Notes under the pieces: model-generated | Told to the model about the DNA's origin: nothing | Seen by the model: only the letters and a program-made list of their open reading frames with translations | The model's database searches: none | Made by a program: the position numbers and the translations under genes | Shown: positions 37,681 to 52,200 of the stretch, in pieces | Position numbering within the stretch: the stretch's first letter is position 1 | Layout of the letters: the number at the start of each line of letters is the position of its first letter | Origin: Melanocharis versteri | Lineage: Eukaryota > Chordata > Aves > Passeriformes > Melanocharitidae | Length of the DNA stretch: 64,000 nucleotides | Assembly (NCBI GenBank): GCA_013397845.1 | Contig: VZTG01002283.1 | Location: forward strand, 1 to 64,000 | Reading direction: 5' to 3'

Positions 37681-39361
37681 TACAGGCAGGGGGACAAATC
37701 CTGACCTCTGTTCAGTAAAGCAGTGACATCCCTATGTAGTGTTTTGACGCTGCTTGAGCTTCAAAGTAGCTCAAGGGCAGGGGACAGGGGGGCTACTGAA
37801 AAAAATGTCACCCCTTGCTCTGAAACCTCCATCACAGTACAGTTTGTGAGAGGTTTTCTCTGAGCAGGCTGGGTGACAGAACAGAAAAATGCTGGCAGCT
37901 ACAGATGCCTTGTCGAGACCATGGCTTCCATCCCAGCACTCTGCACCAGCAGACCCAGCTTAGCAGCCCTGGGGTGTCCTAATGGGAAAGGCCTGTGGGG
38001 CATGCCCCTGAGAAAGGTAATCTGGGCAGCCAGCTGGGAGTATGATGTTACACTGATGAACACTACATCAAGAGATATGCGAGACATCCTACTCCTGCCT
38101 CCATTTCCATTCAGCTTGATAATGACTTTTTCTCCTTAGAGGGTAAGGAGATCTTTCCCAATGATGTTTCAGGGCTGAGAGCTTCTCTGAACAGGTCATT
38201 GGGGTTTGAAATCTTGAAATAGGGTGTGTATGAAATCTGGGAGAAAGACTACCTCATCAGTGGAGTTTTTCATTTGGCTGGGACTGTTTCCTGCTAGCAG
38301 ACTGTGGGACCCCATTACTCTTTCCTCAGGTCTCGGATAGAAAAGGGACCATTTTGGGTCTCCTGGGAGCAGTGTTTTTGTAATTCCCATGCAGTTCCCC
38401 AGGGAATGCAGGCAGAGAATTTCCATGAGATGTGCCCTCCGTGAGAAGGCAAAGTCAGTTATTTTTTATACAAAGTGTTGTTCTTAGGTATTGTACTTGT
38501 TGATTCAGAGATGCACATAAATTACAGCCTGGATTTCCCCTTGCAGAATGAAAAATGTTTTGTTCTAATAATAAATACTGAATCTCTACTGCTCCCATTT
38601 ACATAACATACATGACATAATGTGTAAATCCTCAACAATATTTTTTCAGAATTTAGCAGCTTGTTTTTCTGCAAACATAAACATTTATTTTTGGTGTTAA
38701 TAATTAATAATATGCCACATACACATAATAAATGCAAAATCTAATCTTGTATAGACATAAATGTATCTGCCAAAGTGGTCTTTCTGTGCTGTAAATGACT
38801 TTCACAAAGTGGCAGCATACATTCTATTTTCAATCACTGTTTTTTTGTTTTGTGAACAGATATGTCATTAAATTAAATGTTTTCCTTTGCAATTAACAAA
38901 TACTTGACACTTTAAAAAAAATAAAAGAAAAATAGTTGATAATTATTTTAAAAAGGGACATGGCTAATAGAAAAGCCTTTGCAGCTGTATCCCAAGCAAA
39001 ATAGAGACAGAAATGTGAAAAATCCCCACAACGGAGGGAAGATCAGATATGAGAGTATCAGTCCTTTTCTGCAGTGAAAAGAAAGAAATGACCTAGTTGG
39101 GGTCAAAGTCACTCCTGCAGTTGGACAGAGAATGGCTCAATGCTGTGAAGAACAAGACACTGGAGTGGTGCAGGGTAGCAGATAGAGGTACACCCTTCTC
39201 TCACTTATTGATTCCTCCCTCCAGAGTCCAGTGTTTTTAGGTTTCATAACTTCCCAGAAACCAGCAGTAGCTGAGAAACCTCGTGACAAAGCCTTGGGGT
39301 TGTATTGCTGCTGTTGGCTGTCCCACCTGGCAGCCAGGGGTGCAGCTGCTCTCGGTTCTGC

Positions 39362-39466
39362 TGTGACTGCACTTCCTCGCGGTGTGACTGCTCTTCCTCG
39401 CGGTGTGACTGCTCTTCCTCTCGGTGTGACTGCTCTTCCTCGCAGTGTGACTGCTCTTCCTCATGG
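39362..39466. repeat. 21-bp tandem repeat, 5 units
   Basis: Five adjoining 21-base units of the form 'tgtgactgctcttcctcgcg' plus one base, with one to three substitutions each. As 21 is a multiple of 3, repeats of seven residues appear in every open frame: Ser/Cys/Asp-rich on plus, Glu/His/Ser-rich on minus. This explains the 75- to 115-codon open frames around it. No coding support. Confidence 0.95.
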
Positions 39467-42400
39467 TCTGAGCGCAGCCAGCAGCAGCCGCTGGGCTGTG
39501 AGCTGTGGCTGCACTCCTGGACCCTAGCTAACAAATTAGATGGCATTTTAGCACTGATTTCTGGTACGAGGTGCAGTGTAGTTTGTCTCATTTTCAGAGA
39601 ACCACATGGAACTGTGGTTTGCTAAACTGCAGAGGAAATAGCCATCTTTCCAGAGTAGGCTGAGCTGACTTTTTGGGAGAGGTAGTGATGCGCTAACACC
39701 GAAGGCTTAACAAGACATGAGATGTTCTATTAGGCTGTTTTGTAAAGAATTTTTATTTATATATTTGTTTTGCTTTTATTTAGGCTGTTCCAGCCATTAA
39801 CTCTTGTCTTTGTTGACAGTTCTTTGGTTGTGGTTAGTAGTGAGGGTGACACAAGGGTCCTCAGAAATTTGTCAAACCTTCTAGAAAAAGTAAACCGTAA
39901 TATTCCACCATGAAATAAGAGAGGAGATGAACGAGATTTATTGGAAACGTTTTCATGCTATCATTATGCATTCTGTAGAAGACAAAGAGCATAAAATTCC
40001 AGTTGCTATTCATGAGCCAATACTTATTAATCAAATGAAAATGAGGTGCCCTAAGAAGGGTGAGTGCGGAGTAACTGGGCTGGGATGACTCAGCCATCTT
40101 TGCAGTGACAAACTCACTAAATGGTGTTGTCCAAGGTGCTTTGCAGGAAAGTTTTCAAAATTCCCTGTTTTCTGAATTTCTCTCTGCTCAGTTCACCTTC
40201 TGTTTGGGGACCTTTTCTAGAAACTCTGGGCGCTCTTTTGGAAACACACACTCACGTAGAGCTTCTCTGAGAATCACGTTGCTGTAACTGAACTGAGTTC
40301 TGGGGGAGCTTACTTACCTGCATGGATGATCATAGGGCACAGCTGCCAATACAATTGATCCAAAATGTGCATAGCAAGGTTTTTTTGCACTTCCAAAACG
40401 GCTTTTAAAAATGAAATGTTCTCCAGAAATGGCCAGCACCAATGCAAGCTTCAGCCATTTTTCAAACATAATAGTAAACACAATATATTATAAATAGGAA
40501 TAGATTATTTGTCAAAAAATATTGAGCCTGTTTTTGAAATGGAGGTTCTATCTTTTGATTCTATATTTTGAAAATATTTCTTGTACTGGGATTTTTTTTA
40601 GCAGATAGACTTGTCAGGACTTGGAGTCAGAGACTACTGCTTATGTTTGTGTACAGAACCGAGCACTGCTCTCATCTCAGTTGTGCATCTAAGGTTGGAC
40701 TTGCTGCATTTAATACATGCAGTAATTAGCAGTCATTCATCATCTGTCATCAGGAACCTTCTAGCTGTTAATACTATCCTGAATGGATTTCCTTTGGAAA
40801 AATAGCTTTTTTAAAGACACAAAAGTCTCAGTATGTATATGACAACTAGCTCAAACAGCCAGCTAATCCAAATTCAGTTCCCAGATGAAACTTAATGTTT
40901 GAACACTATTACATTTGCTGTGTTAAAGAACCAGCTATATTCTGTTCCCTCAGCAGGGCAAAATGCATGTGTTGAGAACTACTGGTTATTTACCTGATCC
41001 CACCTGTTCCTACACAAATGCAGATATTATTTAGTACCACTTTTAATCTGGCCAACGTTTTAATATTGAATAGAAACATTCCAGCAAAAAATTTCATTAT
41101 GCTATTATTGATGGATTTCTTTCATGGAGGAAAGGCATAATTTAACACTGAGGAGGGAATTACAGTAGTGCTCTGTCATGGGATAAAACACAGGAACAAT
41201 GGGCAGGGATAGTATTGGCAACTATCTTATCCCTCCCAGTGAAAGCGATAAATAAGTATATAAAAGCATTTATTACTTGAAAACTTGGATTATGAAGAGG
41301 CGGTTTTGGGTATTCATTTGATAGGAATGTGGAAGTCCTGGAGGGAGAAGTAGGGAAAACTCAGTTTTCATGTGGCTGAGCCACAGTTTTGTCAGGTAGC
41401 CATTAGTTTTGATTTGTGGTATACCATTATGAACCAGTGAAGGGCAGCACTATCCAACTGTTCTAGGTAACTAGATAGATCACTAATTATGTTTTCAAGT
41501 TTACAATGATGTAAACATAAAGTGTTTGACCGGATTTGCTATGAAAATTGTTGTGTTGCTATATTACTGAAAAACAGTAATTTCAAGAGCATTTTGTAAT
41601 CATCACCAGATTTCTGCAGTTACAAATTAACAACTCACTTGTAATGGATTTTAGAAAAGGGCATTTCATTTATTGAAAAGAGGAATCTCTTGCTAAGAGT
41701 ACGGTAAGTTCAATTGCTTTATTAGGTTGCAGCATAGAGTCTATACATCAAAACAGATTTTGGCAAATTGAAATGTGATTAGTATCAGAAATATGTAAAC
41801 AATAATACAGATATTTTTGTAGTTCAAAACACTGGAGATATGGTTTTCTACACAAATTGGTATATGAGATTAGTACTTTTATTTCTGATGTTTCCTTCAG
41901 CATTTTTCAATAGGAATTGATGACCTCTGTGTCTGATACTCATATTTATGCTCAATATAACAGGATATTGAAAAGAACTTTCATCAACAATTTTATTTTT
42001 TTCTTCATGTGTGAAAATTTAGCTGTATAACTTATACAAACCCTTTCAAAGTGCTATCTTATTTACTATGGTGTTTGGGAGGGAATAAAATTAAAAGGTG
42101 CTCTACTGTTTAGTCACTTTTTAAAGGTTCTATGCCCATGTGCACATTAAAAATTACTTTAACAGCATTTTGGTTTTTACTCCAAAAATAGTATCTTGAC
42201 TTCCCAGAGGAAGTTATGTTATAGTACAAGTCCATACTAACAATAGTTCATCTACTTACTTGTAAAGCAAAGTTTTACATTGTTCTGGATTTGAAGTATT
42301 TGTCACGTGAATTCAGATAGTCACACTGTGTCCTTGCAATGTTTTGCATGACGTGAGTGTTTTAGTTTTTTTTAAAGATGTCTAAATCTTTCTGGCATAC

Positions 42401-44193
42401 AGCTGGCTCTTCTGAAAAAAAAAAAAAANCTGGTGTGTAGCAGGGTAGGAATTTCACCTGTGTTGCTTCAGACACAGAAAAGTAGGTGCTGGCTGAGGAA
42501 GCTACCCGTGGCTCCCTAGGCAAGGGGATTAGAAAGGCAAGGATTCATCATCCCTGTACGAGGTCTGAGTGAGAGCCCAACGGGGAGCCTTATGGTTTAG
42601 GGGTGAGTTCCAGGGGAGAGAGTCCCTGGGTGCTGCCTCTCCAGCCCCAGGATGGCTCTCTCAAACCGCATTTCAGAGAAGTCCTGGCTTTGTTTCCTTG
42701 TCTTCTTTTTCACACAGAGGTACAATTCCTTCAGCCTTGCAGTACTGTAGAGAGGATGTCAGGGCCGAGATGATGTTAGTTGCTTTCTTTCTCTAGCAGA
42801 CTTGTGTACTTACTAAACATAAATATCAGAATATTCAAATTCCTATAGCCAACACCATTTATTTATATTTTAAATTTAAATTTCACCTGCATTGCAAGAC
42901 ATTTATTACAGTATTTAATGTGCAGGACTGTCCAATTAATTCATGAAAAATTCTGGGACACCGGTTACAAATTAAAATGGTGACATTTGCTGCAATAATG
43001 GTTTTTATGTTGGAGAACCAGACCAATAGATCAGATTATAGAAAGATGAATGAATCCACAAATGAATTAAATGATTAAAAGCTTAAGCTAGCAGTGAAGT
43101 TTGTATGTTTACTCTGGTATGTAAAACATCTATTGAGCTGAAGTTTGATCAGTAATATTTACAAATTTGTCCTCATACACATCATTATGATTGTATTCTC
43201 CTGTGCTGAAAGTTTGCTAGTTTACCTGAGGAGGGTATACTGATTACACAGGCTGCTGCAGATGCTCGGACATCTCGGGGAGCTCTGCTTCCCATGCATT
43301 GGTAGGGCTTCCACCTGAGGCAGGAAAAAAACTGAGCAGGAAGGCAAATGTCTGTCGCAGGTGAAATGATACCACAGGGATGCATCATTTCTCCAGGGGC
43401 AGTGTGTGCTGTGTGACAGCAGGCTGAGGGCAGCTGCTGGGGCTGTCCTGGGCCCCAGCCTCTGTGGCTGGAGAGGGAGGGAGAGCAGTCTGGGGCTCTC
43501 AGCTCTGCCTCCTCCCTCAGGACACGGCTGTCTCTCCTTGCAGGAGCAGTGAGGCGAGGAAGGCCATAGAGCAATGACTGCACGAGTTTAGCCTCTGGCA
43601 GGGGTAAGAGCAGGAGACCAGACCCATGCCAGGCTCATGAGCTCAGGCCGCAGTGCAGTGCATCTCTGGAGACTGCTTGTGTTTGTTCTTGGAGGTCTGT
43701 TTCTCCAGGGCTTTTAAAAGCAAGGTTCCTGAAGGTAGGCTTTCCTTTCCTAGTCTCTTGTTCTCATTTCCTTGATGCTCTGAAAAGACATTATATTAAA
43801 CATCACACACACCCTCCCCTCCTCTGAGTTTGGGCATTTTGAGGGATCTAAGGACTGATTTCAGGACAGGAGAGGATGGGAACTCACTGTGTTATGCTCC
43901 AAAAAGGCATGTACAGAGAGAAAAAGATGTGAACCTGGAGGTTTCTCTTGTAAAATAGAGCTTAAAAAGAACTGTGATCAATAGACAAGGAATTTCAGAA
44001 AAGCAAAACTGGATTAAGCAGGACCTGGGGTTTGTTAAGAAAGGAAAGCTGGGCAATGGACATGGTCTGCTGATGAAAGAGAAAGTACAAAGGATCTCTG
44101 AAAGCAAATATTTTAACAATATTAGTATTTTTCAGAATGATTCGCAAACACATAAAAAGGATAGAAAGAAAGAAAAGTTTCTGAAATCAGAAG

Positions 44194-44445
44194 TTAAATG
44201 CCAAGGGGATGCATCTTAGCATCCATATTGTAGATGATGGTAAAGCCATAACTGCTTTCAATGGGTGCAGGGTTCAGGTTTGGCTCTTTCGAAGATGCCT
44301 GCCAGGTGTCCTTTGGACCATCTGCCCTCTCGGGCTCTTTGATTTCAGCAGCTTTGTTTGCAGATCTGGGGCTGGGTTCTCGGGGACTGAGAGCTGGGAG
44401 AGCGTGTTTTGTCATTATCATCTGCCCCACTGAGGAATCAGCCAC
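44194..44445 (-). other. Unexplained 83-codon open frame, minus strand
   Basis: This short frame reads more like a real hydrophilic protein than its neighbours, with a Pro/Glu/Lys-rich centre (KAAEIKEPERADGPKDTW) followed by SSYGFTIIYNMDAKMHPLGI and a stop. I do not recognise it. Two plus-strand frames overlap it. It may be a relic of a processed pseudogene or old element, or chance. Confidence 0.15.
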
Positions 44446-47400
44446 TGGCTTCCAGTCCTGCCCAGCATTTCATGCAGATCAGAATCAATACCAGCTACAG
44501 CTGTAACTTTAAGTATTGGCCATGTATATCCTTCTGACTTATGCAAAAACGTAAACTAAAATACGTGTTCTCATTTTTCATATGCTTCACCTGATGTCTG
44601 AAATCACAAATTATATCCAAAATGAGAAACATTGTGTGCTCAACTAATATATATTGCGACTTTTAAAAAATGTATTTTTTTATAGAGTCATAATATATTA
44701 TATTTGTATATATTCAGTGGCATGGAGCTAAGCAATATTTTTACAGGAAATATAAATGTGCTGCTCTGATTAGAGTCTGCAGTGGCCTTGCTGGAATGTT
44801 CCATAATGGGCACCCCCAGCAGGCAAAATGGGGCAGGGAATCAGCAGGAAGGGTGTGCTAAATAAATACTCATAGGAGAGCCGAGGCAGTACAACTTATA
44901 ACTGCAGATGCTGTAAGTAACTTTACTTAGGGGAATAATTTCTTAAGGGTTCTTTTGTCTTTGTAATTGCATTCTCTTGTAAATAAATATGTACGTTATC
45001 CTACCTACATATTTAAACTGATAACACAAAGTCTTTTACAATAGGAAATTGAAATATTTAAAGTCATGTCATGTAATAAGTTGTTGCCTGGACACTCATT
45101 TACTTCTGAGAAACTTGGCCAAACTGCCATAAAAGAACTGCTTACTCCAGTCAGATTCTTATTTAAAAGTTGTATTCAAAATAGGAATCTGAACTAGTTT
45201 TTGTTGGGTTTTTTGTTTAGTTGTTTTTTTAATTTTGTTTTAAGGCCCTGTTTTGCTCAGCCCAGCAGTCTTGAGAGTTCAAAAGATAAGCATTTTGTGA
45301 CATGAACAACCTGAAATATATTTTAAAAGAAAGCCTTTAGAAATACTGTTTTCTAACACATTTCACAGTTTATTGATGCTGAGTAGTGAAAAATATGTGG
45401 GGAAATACATCTAGAGTAATTTTGTCACTGGAGCATTATAGAAAGTGTGATTAGTCTCATAATGAATAATAAACAATGTACAGCTGAAACTGCAGGGAGG
45501 AAGCATGTGCATGACTGTAGGAGAGGTCTCATGGGTTAATTGTGCATGTTAAGGTCCTCTCCCCTCCCCCAAATGAAGAAATGAACATCTAGCAGCACAA
45601 ACAATTGCTGTTCTGTTGTCTTTCATATACAGGCTGCTAAAAGAGTATGGGAAATGAATTGAGTTGTGTGTCAAAAATGACATTAGCATGGAAAGTCTAT
45701 TCTCTTGCCTTGGGGCTTTCTATGATAACTTGTGCGTGGATGTCTCATTGCAGCTGTGGTCTTATCATCACCATGAATTGCATCTGCTTGCTTATTTCTG
45801 CATCCTTTTATTCACCACAGATCAAAATGAGAAGGTCCATTTCAGCGGTGTGCATGTTCTCCTGTCAATCCAATAACTTCATCTGTTTTCTCCTGCAGAT
45901 AGGCTTCTTCACTCCCATCTGCTGTGTGGATCTCAAAGTGCTGTGGAAATTGCTTTAGCAGCCTCAGTGTATCAGATGAGAGATGCATTCACTGTGCAAC
46001 AGATAGAGAACTTTTCTTCCCCTTTAACAGTTTTGAATCATTTAGTTAATAGATGGTTAGTGGCTTATGTAGCTTTATGGCTTCTTGGCAGCTTCCTGAG
46101 CAGGTGGGAATCCTTGGAAGGTCTTACTGCACTGTGGTTACATAATGTATGTGATGTCATCCTCTACCACAATGGTTGTTAGCAGGAGTATGGAATTAAT
46201 CCTGGGCATTTCTGAAGAAGCGATTATAGATTTGTCCTGGCAGATACTGAAATTATTAAGGAACGAATAGGATGAAGTTTGTGTTAATGCCATCTTTGCT
46301 CCCCCCTGTATGGTATGTTAACCATAGCTCAGTCATCTGTCAATATCTGCACCTCTCGATCCTATTGCCAATTACTGGAACCAGCCACTCTCTGTATGTA
46401 TTTTAGAAATTAGTCTCTGATTATTAAATCATGACTGCATGTTAACACACATTATTTTTATAAACCCACTGCAGACTCCCATGCATTATAAATAAATTGT
46501 ATTAACTCCAGTTCATATGAAATATTTATAAATATTATGGAAAGGGCTCACTTTCTGTGCATAGTTATTAGACATTTTAGATTATAAAAGATTGCAAATG
46601 GTCAATTATGTAAAATTATGAGAATACAAACTTAAAACCAGGCTCATAATCCTACAATGAGAGACACAGAAAACCAAGATTCCAACTGGGTTCAAGAAGA
46701 GTGGCATGTTTTATGTTTCTTAATTATCTTTATTTCCCAGTAGCATTGCTATTGCCAGAGCTCAATTTACTATGTGCCAATGAAAGAGTAATAAGTTGCA
46801 GAGACACTCCTATATCAGATGAGAGAGTTTCACTCTCCTCTGTTGTCAGAACATAAACCCATAGAGGTCAGATGATTTTAGCTGTACCATGTTTGACTAA
46901 GAGCAGTTTTGCAATTTAGGCCAAAAATCAGCTGTGAAGTAAATGGATCTTACCAAAAACCCTTCCAGAGATGGGCAATGAGGCTATTGATGTCACTTAA
47001 TCTTAAGCAGCTAATAGGAATTACAAATCTAAATATTTTTGTAAATCTAGGTCAGAACTCTTGAGCCTTTGAAAATATACCCGAGTGTGGTAATAAACCC
47101 CAGAAGCCAGAGCAGGACTACTGAGCCTGCTGATTTGCAGTGCTTTAGTTTATGGACCAGGAAAGGACATGGATGAGTGACAGGAAAAAGTTTTTGAAAA
47201 TATTCATTGAAGTTCCACTGAATCCAGTGGAAATCATCTTTTCTTCTCTGGGAGAACATGGGGAGATGAGTGAAAAATACCTCTGAAACCCTCAGCCAGG
47301 TGGTCCAAGCTGGCCTTTATAGAGCTGCCTGTTAGTTTCTCTGTCAGGTATTAGAAGCTTTTGAGATGTTTTACATTTTTGTTTTGGTGAGGAAGCACCT

Positions 47401-50400
47401 CTAAGAGGACTCTGTATGGTCTTTTACATAAATATGATAAATCTGTTTACCCAACCTCCTCTCATCCACAGCTTTCTTCTAACTAAATCTAGGTTATGTC
47501 CCTAGTTAGAAAATTAATAAATAAGTTAAATGTTTGTACAGCACCTTGAAGCTGTAAAGTGCTGTCTAAATCCCAAGTACTAGCAACCCTCTCAATTATG
47601 ATACAGCATGTTTATACAAATATGTTTGATGTCCTCAGAACATTTGGACTAAGTGGAGCATATTTCCTGTTGAGAATAGATTTTGCTAGTTGCAAGCCAT
47701 TCCTTATGAAATGCAGACTGCTGTCACAGCATCCAGTTCAGGAAAATAATGACATAAAGAAACATAATTTGCTACATTAAACCCATATTTTCTACATATT
47801 TGGAAGCAGGAGTAAAAGATTTCAAAGAATCCCTTCTTCCTTGTTTAATCAGAATCGTGTTGCTTTGCTGATTACAGAAGAACCTGCAAGCTTTATTATA
47901 GTGGCATTGCATTTGACTTTAGTTAATGGTCTGACTATTTTCATTATGTATTTTTATGAGTTTATGGTTTAGACATTTTAAAATGGAAACATAATGAAAG
48001 TCATAATGGAATTAGGAAGCTTTTCTCTAGAAGAGCAGTTTTCACCATAGCCTTCTCCTAACCAGTACTGTTTTTCTCATTGTAAGCAGAGGAGGGGGCT
48101 TGCTTTGGGAATACTGGGATTTGCTGTGAGGTCCAGGGCTGCAGCCAGGGAGAAGGCTTGCTCCAAAGCAGTTCTTCTGTCACAGTTGCAGGAGACATGT
48201 AATAAGGTGCATGAAAAGACTAAAAGAAAATATAGTTGAAGTCAGTCTTCTACTTTCACTCTTAAGACAATGACTTCTCCCTCTATATACCAGGCTATGC
48301 TTTATTACCATAAGCTTTCTTTGACTCAGAATATCTTTAGCATTCTGATTCTTGAGTGTTGAAGCTGTCAGGCAGTACCTCAGCAAGCAGAATCTATTTT
48401 TTCAGGGAAGTATTTCTCATCATTACAATGCTTTTTGGCCCCAGTTAAGGATAGTTTATGAATTACAATATCACTGCTAATGCCAGTAAAGAGGTCACAT
48501 TTTGCTGTGATGGAGAAGAAAAATTGAGCCTAAGGACTCCAGAGAATGCATGTACATTTTGGGTAAAGAGCTGTTAGACCTCTAACAGCCATGTCAGAAT
48601 TCATATGCTCATCGTTGAAAGCTGCTACTGGATAATTAAGCCATGCCAACAGATAGCCTCAAAGATATGCTGCCAAGGATACAGCATGCTATTCATGGCA
48701 TTAAAAAAGCTCTAAGGCAGAAAATTCTGAATTGCTCACCATTAGGGTGGCTCTGCTGCCACTGAAGTAAAAAGTAGAAGTCCTGTCAGCCTTCACAGGA
48801 ACCGTGCTGCTCTACTGACACATGTGTCAGATATCTTCATCATTAATTGCATGACCAAATATCTTAATTGTAAATCTGATTCAACCTTACTCATCAGTAA
48901 TGTATTAAAGTATAGATGGGCAAAGAGCAACTGTTCTTGCAATCAAGCCTTCAGCATTGTGTTTCTTTTTGCCAGATTTAATTGAAATTGAGAGGAAATA
49001 GAGAAACCCCTTTTCAAATAGTGTTCTGATAAGAAATAGCTGCTTACACAGTGATTAGGGAGTCACCTAAGTGATGGTTAAGAGAATGATTCCTCATACT
49101 TGAGCACTAGCCTGCTTGTGCATTGCTTTGCCTCCACAGCCTGGGAGCCACTGTGCCCCAAAAGTGACAAACCACAGCAGGCAGGGCTGCAAGAGGCTCT
49201 GCTGGTCCCCATCCTGTGCCCTCCCTCCTGCAAGGTCCCTGGGTGCCCCACTCCACCCCGCCTGCCCGACTTCCAGGCTGCCAGCAGCACCCACGCTGCA
49301 CCACTACTTTCACTGGCAAAAACCTCCTGCCCTAAACCCCTCCTTCTGCAGCTTCGCCATCTTTTGTCCTGCTGCTTTCTGAGTCCATGATTAATCCCCA
49401 TCTTTCATGTCAACTGTTCCCTGAAAAGCATTTCTGAATGGTGCTCAGGCCCCTGGGATCTTTCCCCTCCCAGGCAACTGCCTTTTGCTTCCTGCAGTTG
49501 CTCTTCATCAGCAAGGCTGTTAATTCTGCCACTGCCTTTTTTTTTTAGCTCTTTTCTCCAATATTTTCCATTCTATGGAAATCAGATTACAGTCAGAACT
49601 ACAGATGGAATTAAACTGAGTAATACTCAAATTCGTTGTGCCAGACTTCTACCTATGTTTTCCATATCTGAAATCTGGTAATAATTTTTCTGTGGATAAT
49701 TTATCGTTGATGCAACCTTTTCTTGTCTTACCTTTTCTGCTTATCTTATCAACCCAGACCAAGCCTGTAAAATATAGCATCCTTCACTTCCTAACTCTGT
49801 ATGGAGACCTGCTGGTTTCTCTGCCTGTGAACCCATACCTGCTGCATTGCTAGACCTCCCTCAGCTATCTCGTGATTTTTGTATGAAATACATGAGATGG
49901 TATCACAGACAAGCTGAGCTGTCTTCGGTGCATGCTTTTTGTTCCCACAACACAGTGGCCATGGGAATGGGTTGCTCTACTTTAGCCTACTCCATGTGTT
50001 CATCCCATACCTGCTTAATTGCCTAAATGTCTGATTTTCTGTTGACTTTAAATCTTGTTTGGCAGGTGGATTTTTTATGTGTTGTTTGGGTGTAGAAGCT
50101 TCTCTTCTCCTGTGGGTGTCTTTCAGTTGAGGTGGCCCATCAGTGCAGGCTCCCTGTGTGACCTCAAAGGACTTGTTCTCCATAGGAATTCCAAATCATT
50201 GTTTAAGCTGATTAGTAAAGAGCATTTGCTATAGATACTAAAAGCCCAAATGCTCAAGAGATCTTCACACTGCATAAAGTATCTTTACTTTGTTGTTATT
50301 TGGGTTTTTTTTCTGAAATAATCAATATGTCTTATAATTGGGTGCTCATCGTGAACAATTTCCAGTGTTGGTCAAATATTTTATGGTGATTCCTGAAGCT

Positions 50401-51799
50401 TTCTGGCTGCCACCTGGAGCAGTGACCCAATATGTATTTTTGGTGTATGTTATGCAAGTTTCTTCTTGAGAATGATCAGGAATCCTAATACTGAGTTGGG
50501 AGATTGCTGTATTTTGTTCCCAAGAGCCAAACCTTTTTACCCACCCAGTTTGCCCAACTGGGCAAAGTTGCAGGTAGTATCTACACTACCTGTTGTAATG
50601 ATGGTGAAGTGATGGATGATCACAGTGTGGATCCCTACCTCATTTCTTTAGTAAATATTCAGACTTTTTCATGCTTTACTGGGCGATATCCTATAATCAT
50701 AATCACATAATTTACATGAATGTAATAGTATTAATGTACATTCGATTATGTTGTTAAAACTAAGCAGAATTTGATTTATTACATTTTATTTAATTAAATG
50801 CAATTTCTAATTAAAAAGTAGGAGTTCTTATGATACTATTTGCATTCTTTGTAGCACATGTGCATTTTAAAGAAACATACAGTATATATGGAGATCATAC
50901 TAATTGGCATGAGGGTTGCCAGAGCAATAGCTTTAACTGAAATCCACAGTAAATAGAAGAATAAACCCCAAGATAAATATCAATAGCTTTGTAGCTCCCC
51001 ATAGCACAACAGGGACTGCTACAGGAAAGCAGTCAATTTCTATACAAGCTTTATTTTTCAGTGCTGGTTTTCCAGCAGTTATAGCAATTTGGAACTGAAA
51101 ATGCACAAAAACATTGCTTTCACATAAGCAAAATGTTCTCTCCAGCACTCTTGTCCAATGGTCTGATGAAGAAATGGCCAGTGAGACATAAGACATCCCC
51201 AAGCTACAGCCCTATTGAGCTGGCTGAGATGAGGCTCCCTTGGCACATTTGTGTGACACTGCAGTGTGAGACTCTGCCCATCCCAGCCAAGGCGTTGTGC
51301 CCTCAGTGTGAGGTGGAATGTGGAGGGGCCAAGGGCTGCATCTCAGACTCTTCCTGAGGTGAACACTGCCCTTCAGCTTGCCCCTTTGAGCTGTCGTCTC
51401 TAATGACTCCTTAAAAGCTGCTTTTCTTTGGTTCCAGTTCTGGTTCTCCAGCTTTATTCTTTGGTTACGATGAAATATATACATACATATACATAAAATA
51501 TTCCCTAATGAAGTATATGAAGATAATTTTACTTCCTGATATTTATTAAAATGTTATCTAGATGTGACTTGAGGATGCGCAATATAATATAAATGTGTAT
51601 TGAAATACATGAATGATTTTGCTGTTGAAATGTTCTTAATTAACAAAATTTATAATATTCCTTTCACTGACCAGGGGAAGAAAGGAATCAAGCATGGGCA
51701 AGTGAATTTGTCTGATTTTGACAAGAAATATTAATTGCACTTTCTTACACCAGAATACTTCCCAGTTCCTCCCCCTGCCCCCCCACCCCCCAAAAAATT

Positions 51800-52200
51800 C
51801 AGAGTGCAGAGCCAGAAGGATCTTGAGGTTGTCCAGTCAAACCTTCTTTTTCTGTTACACTACTCAGTTTATTCCTGTTTGCTATTGTGCTTAATAGGTT
51901 GCTGAATTAATTATTAAAAATATATTCCTAATTTTTAGTTTGAATTAATCTTTCAGCCATTGCTTCTTGTTACGCTTTTGCTCTGCTAGATTAAAGATCC
52001 CTTTAGTGCCTGGTATTTTCTCCCCACGAGGTGCTTATCTGTTGTAATCAACTCACCACTCAATCTCCTTCTTGATAAGATAAACAGATTGAGCTGTTCA
52101 GGTTTCTTACTGTAAGGTATTTCCTCCAGCCTAAAATAGTGTGTGTGAGCCTCTCCTGCACATACTTCAATCTTTTTTTTTAACATCCTCTGCCTTACAT
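51800..52200 (-). mobile_element. Ancient CR1/L3-like LINE remnant
   Basis: On the minus strand this decayed stretch reads through blocks typical of old amniote CR1/L3 LINEs: 'ctcaatctgtttatcttatc', 'gattgagtggtgagttgatt', 'ggggagaaaataccaggcac', 'aatctagcagagcaaaagcg', 'acaagaagcaatggctg'. A tail-like 'caacctcaagatccttctgg' follows near 51810. Divergence is clearly higher than in the CR1 copies at 7.7 and 37.5 kb. The 95-codon minus-strand open frame at 51986-52273 is its relic, not a gene. Identification is from remembered block order; the subfamily is uncertain. Confidence 0.72.
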
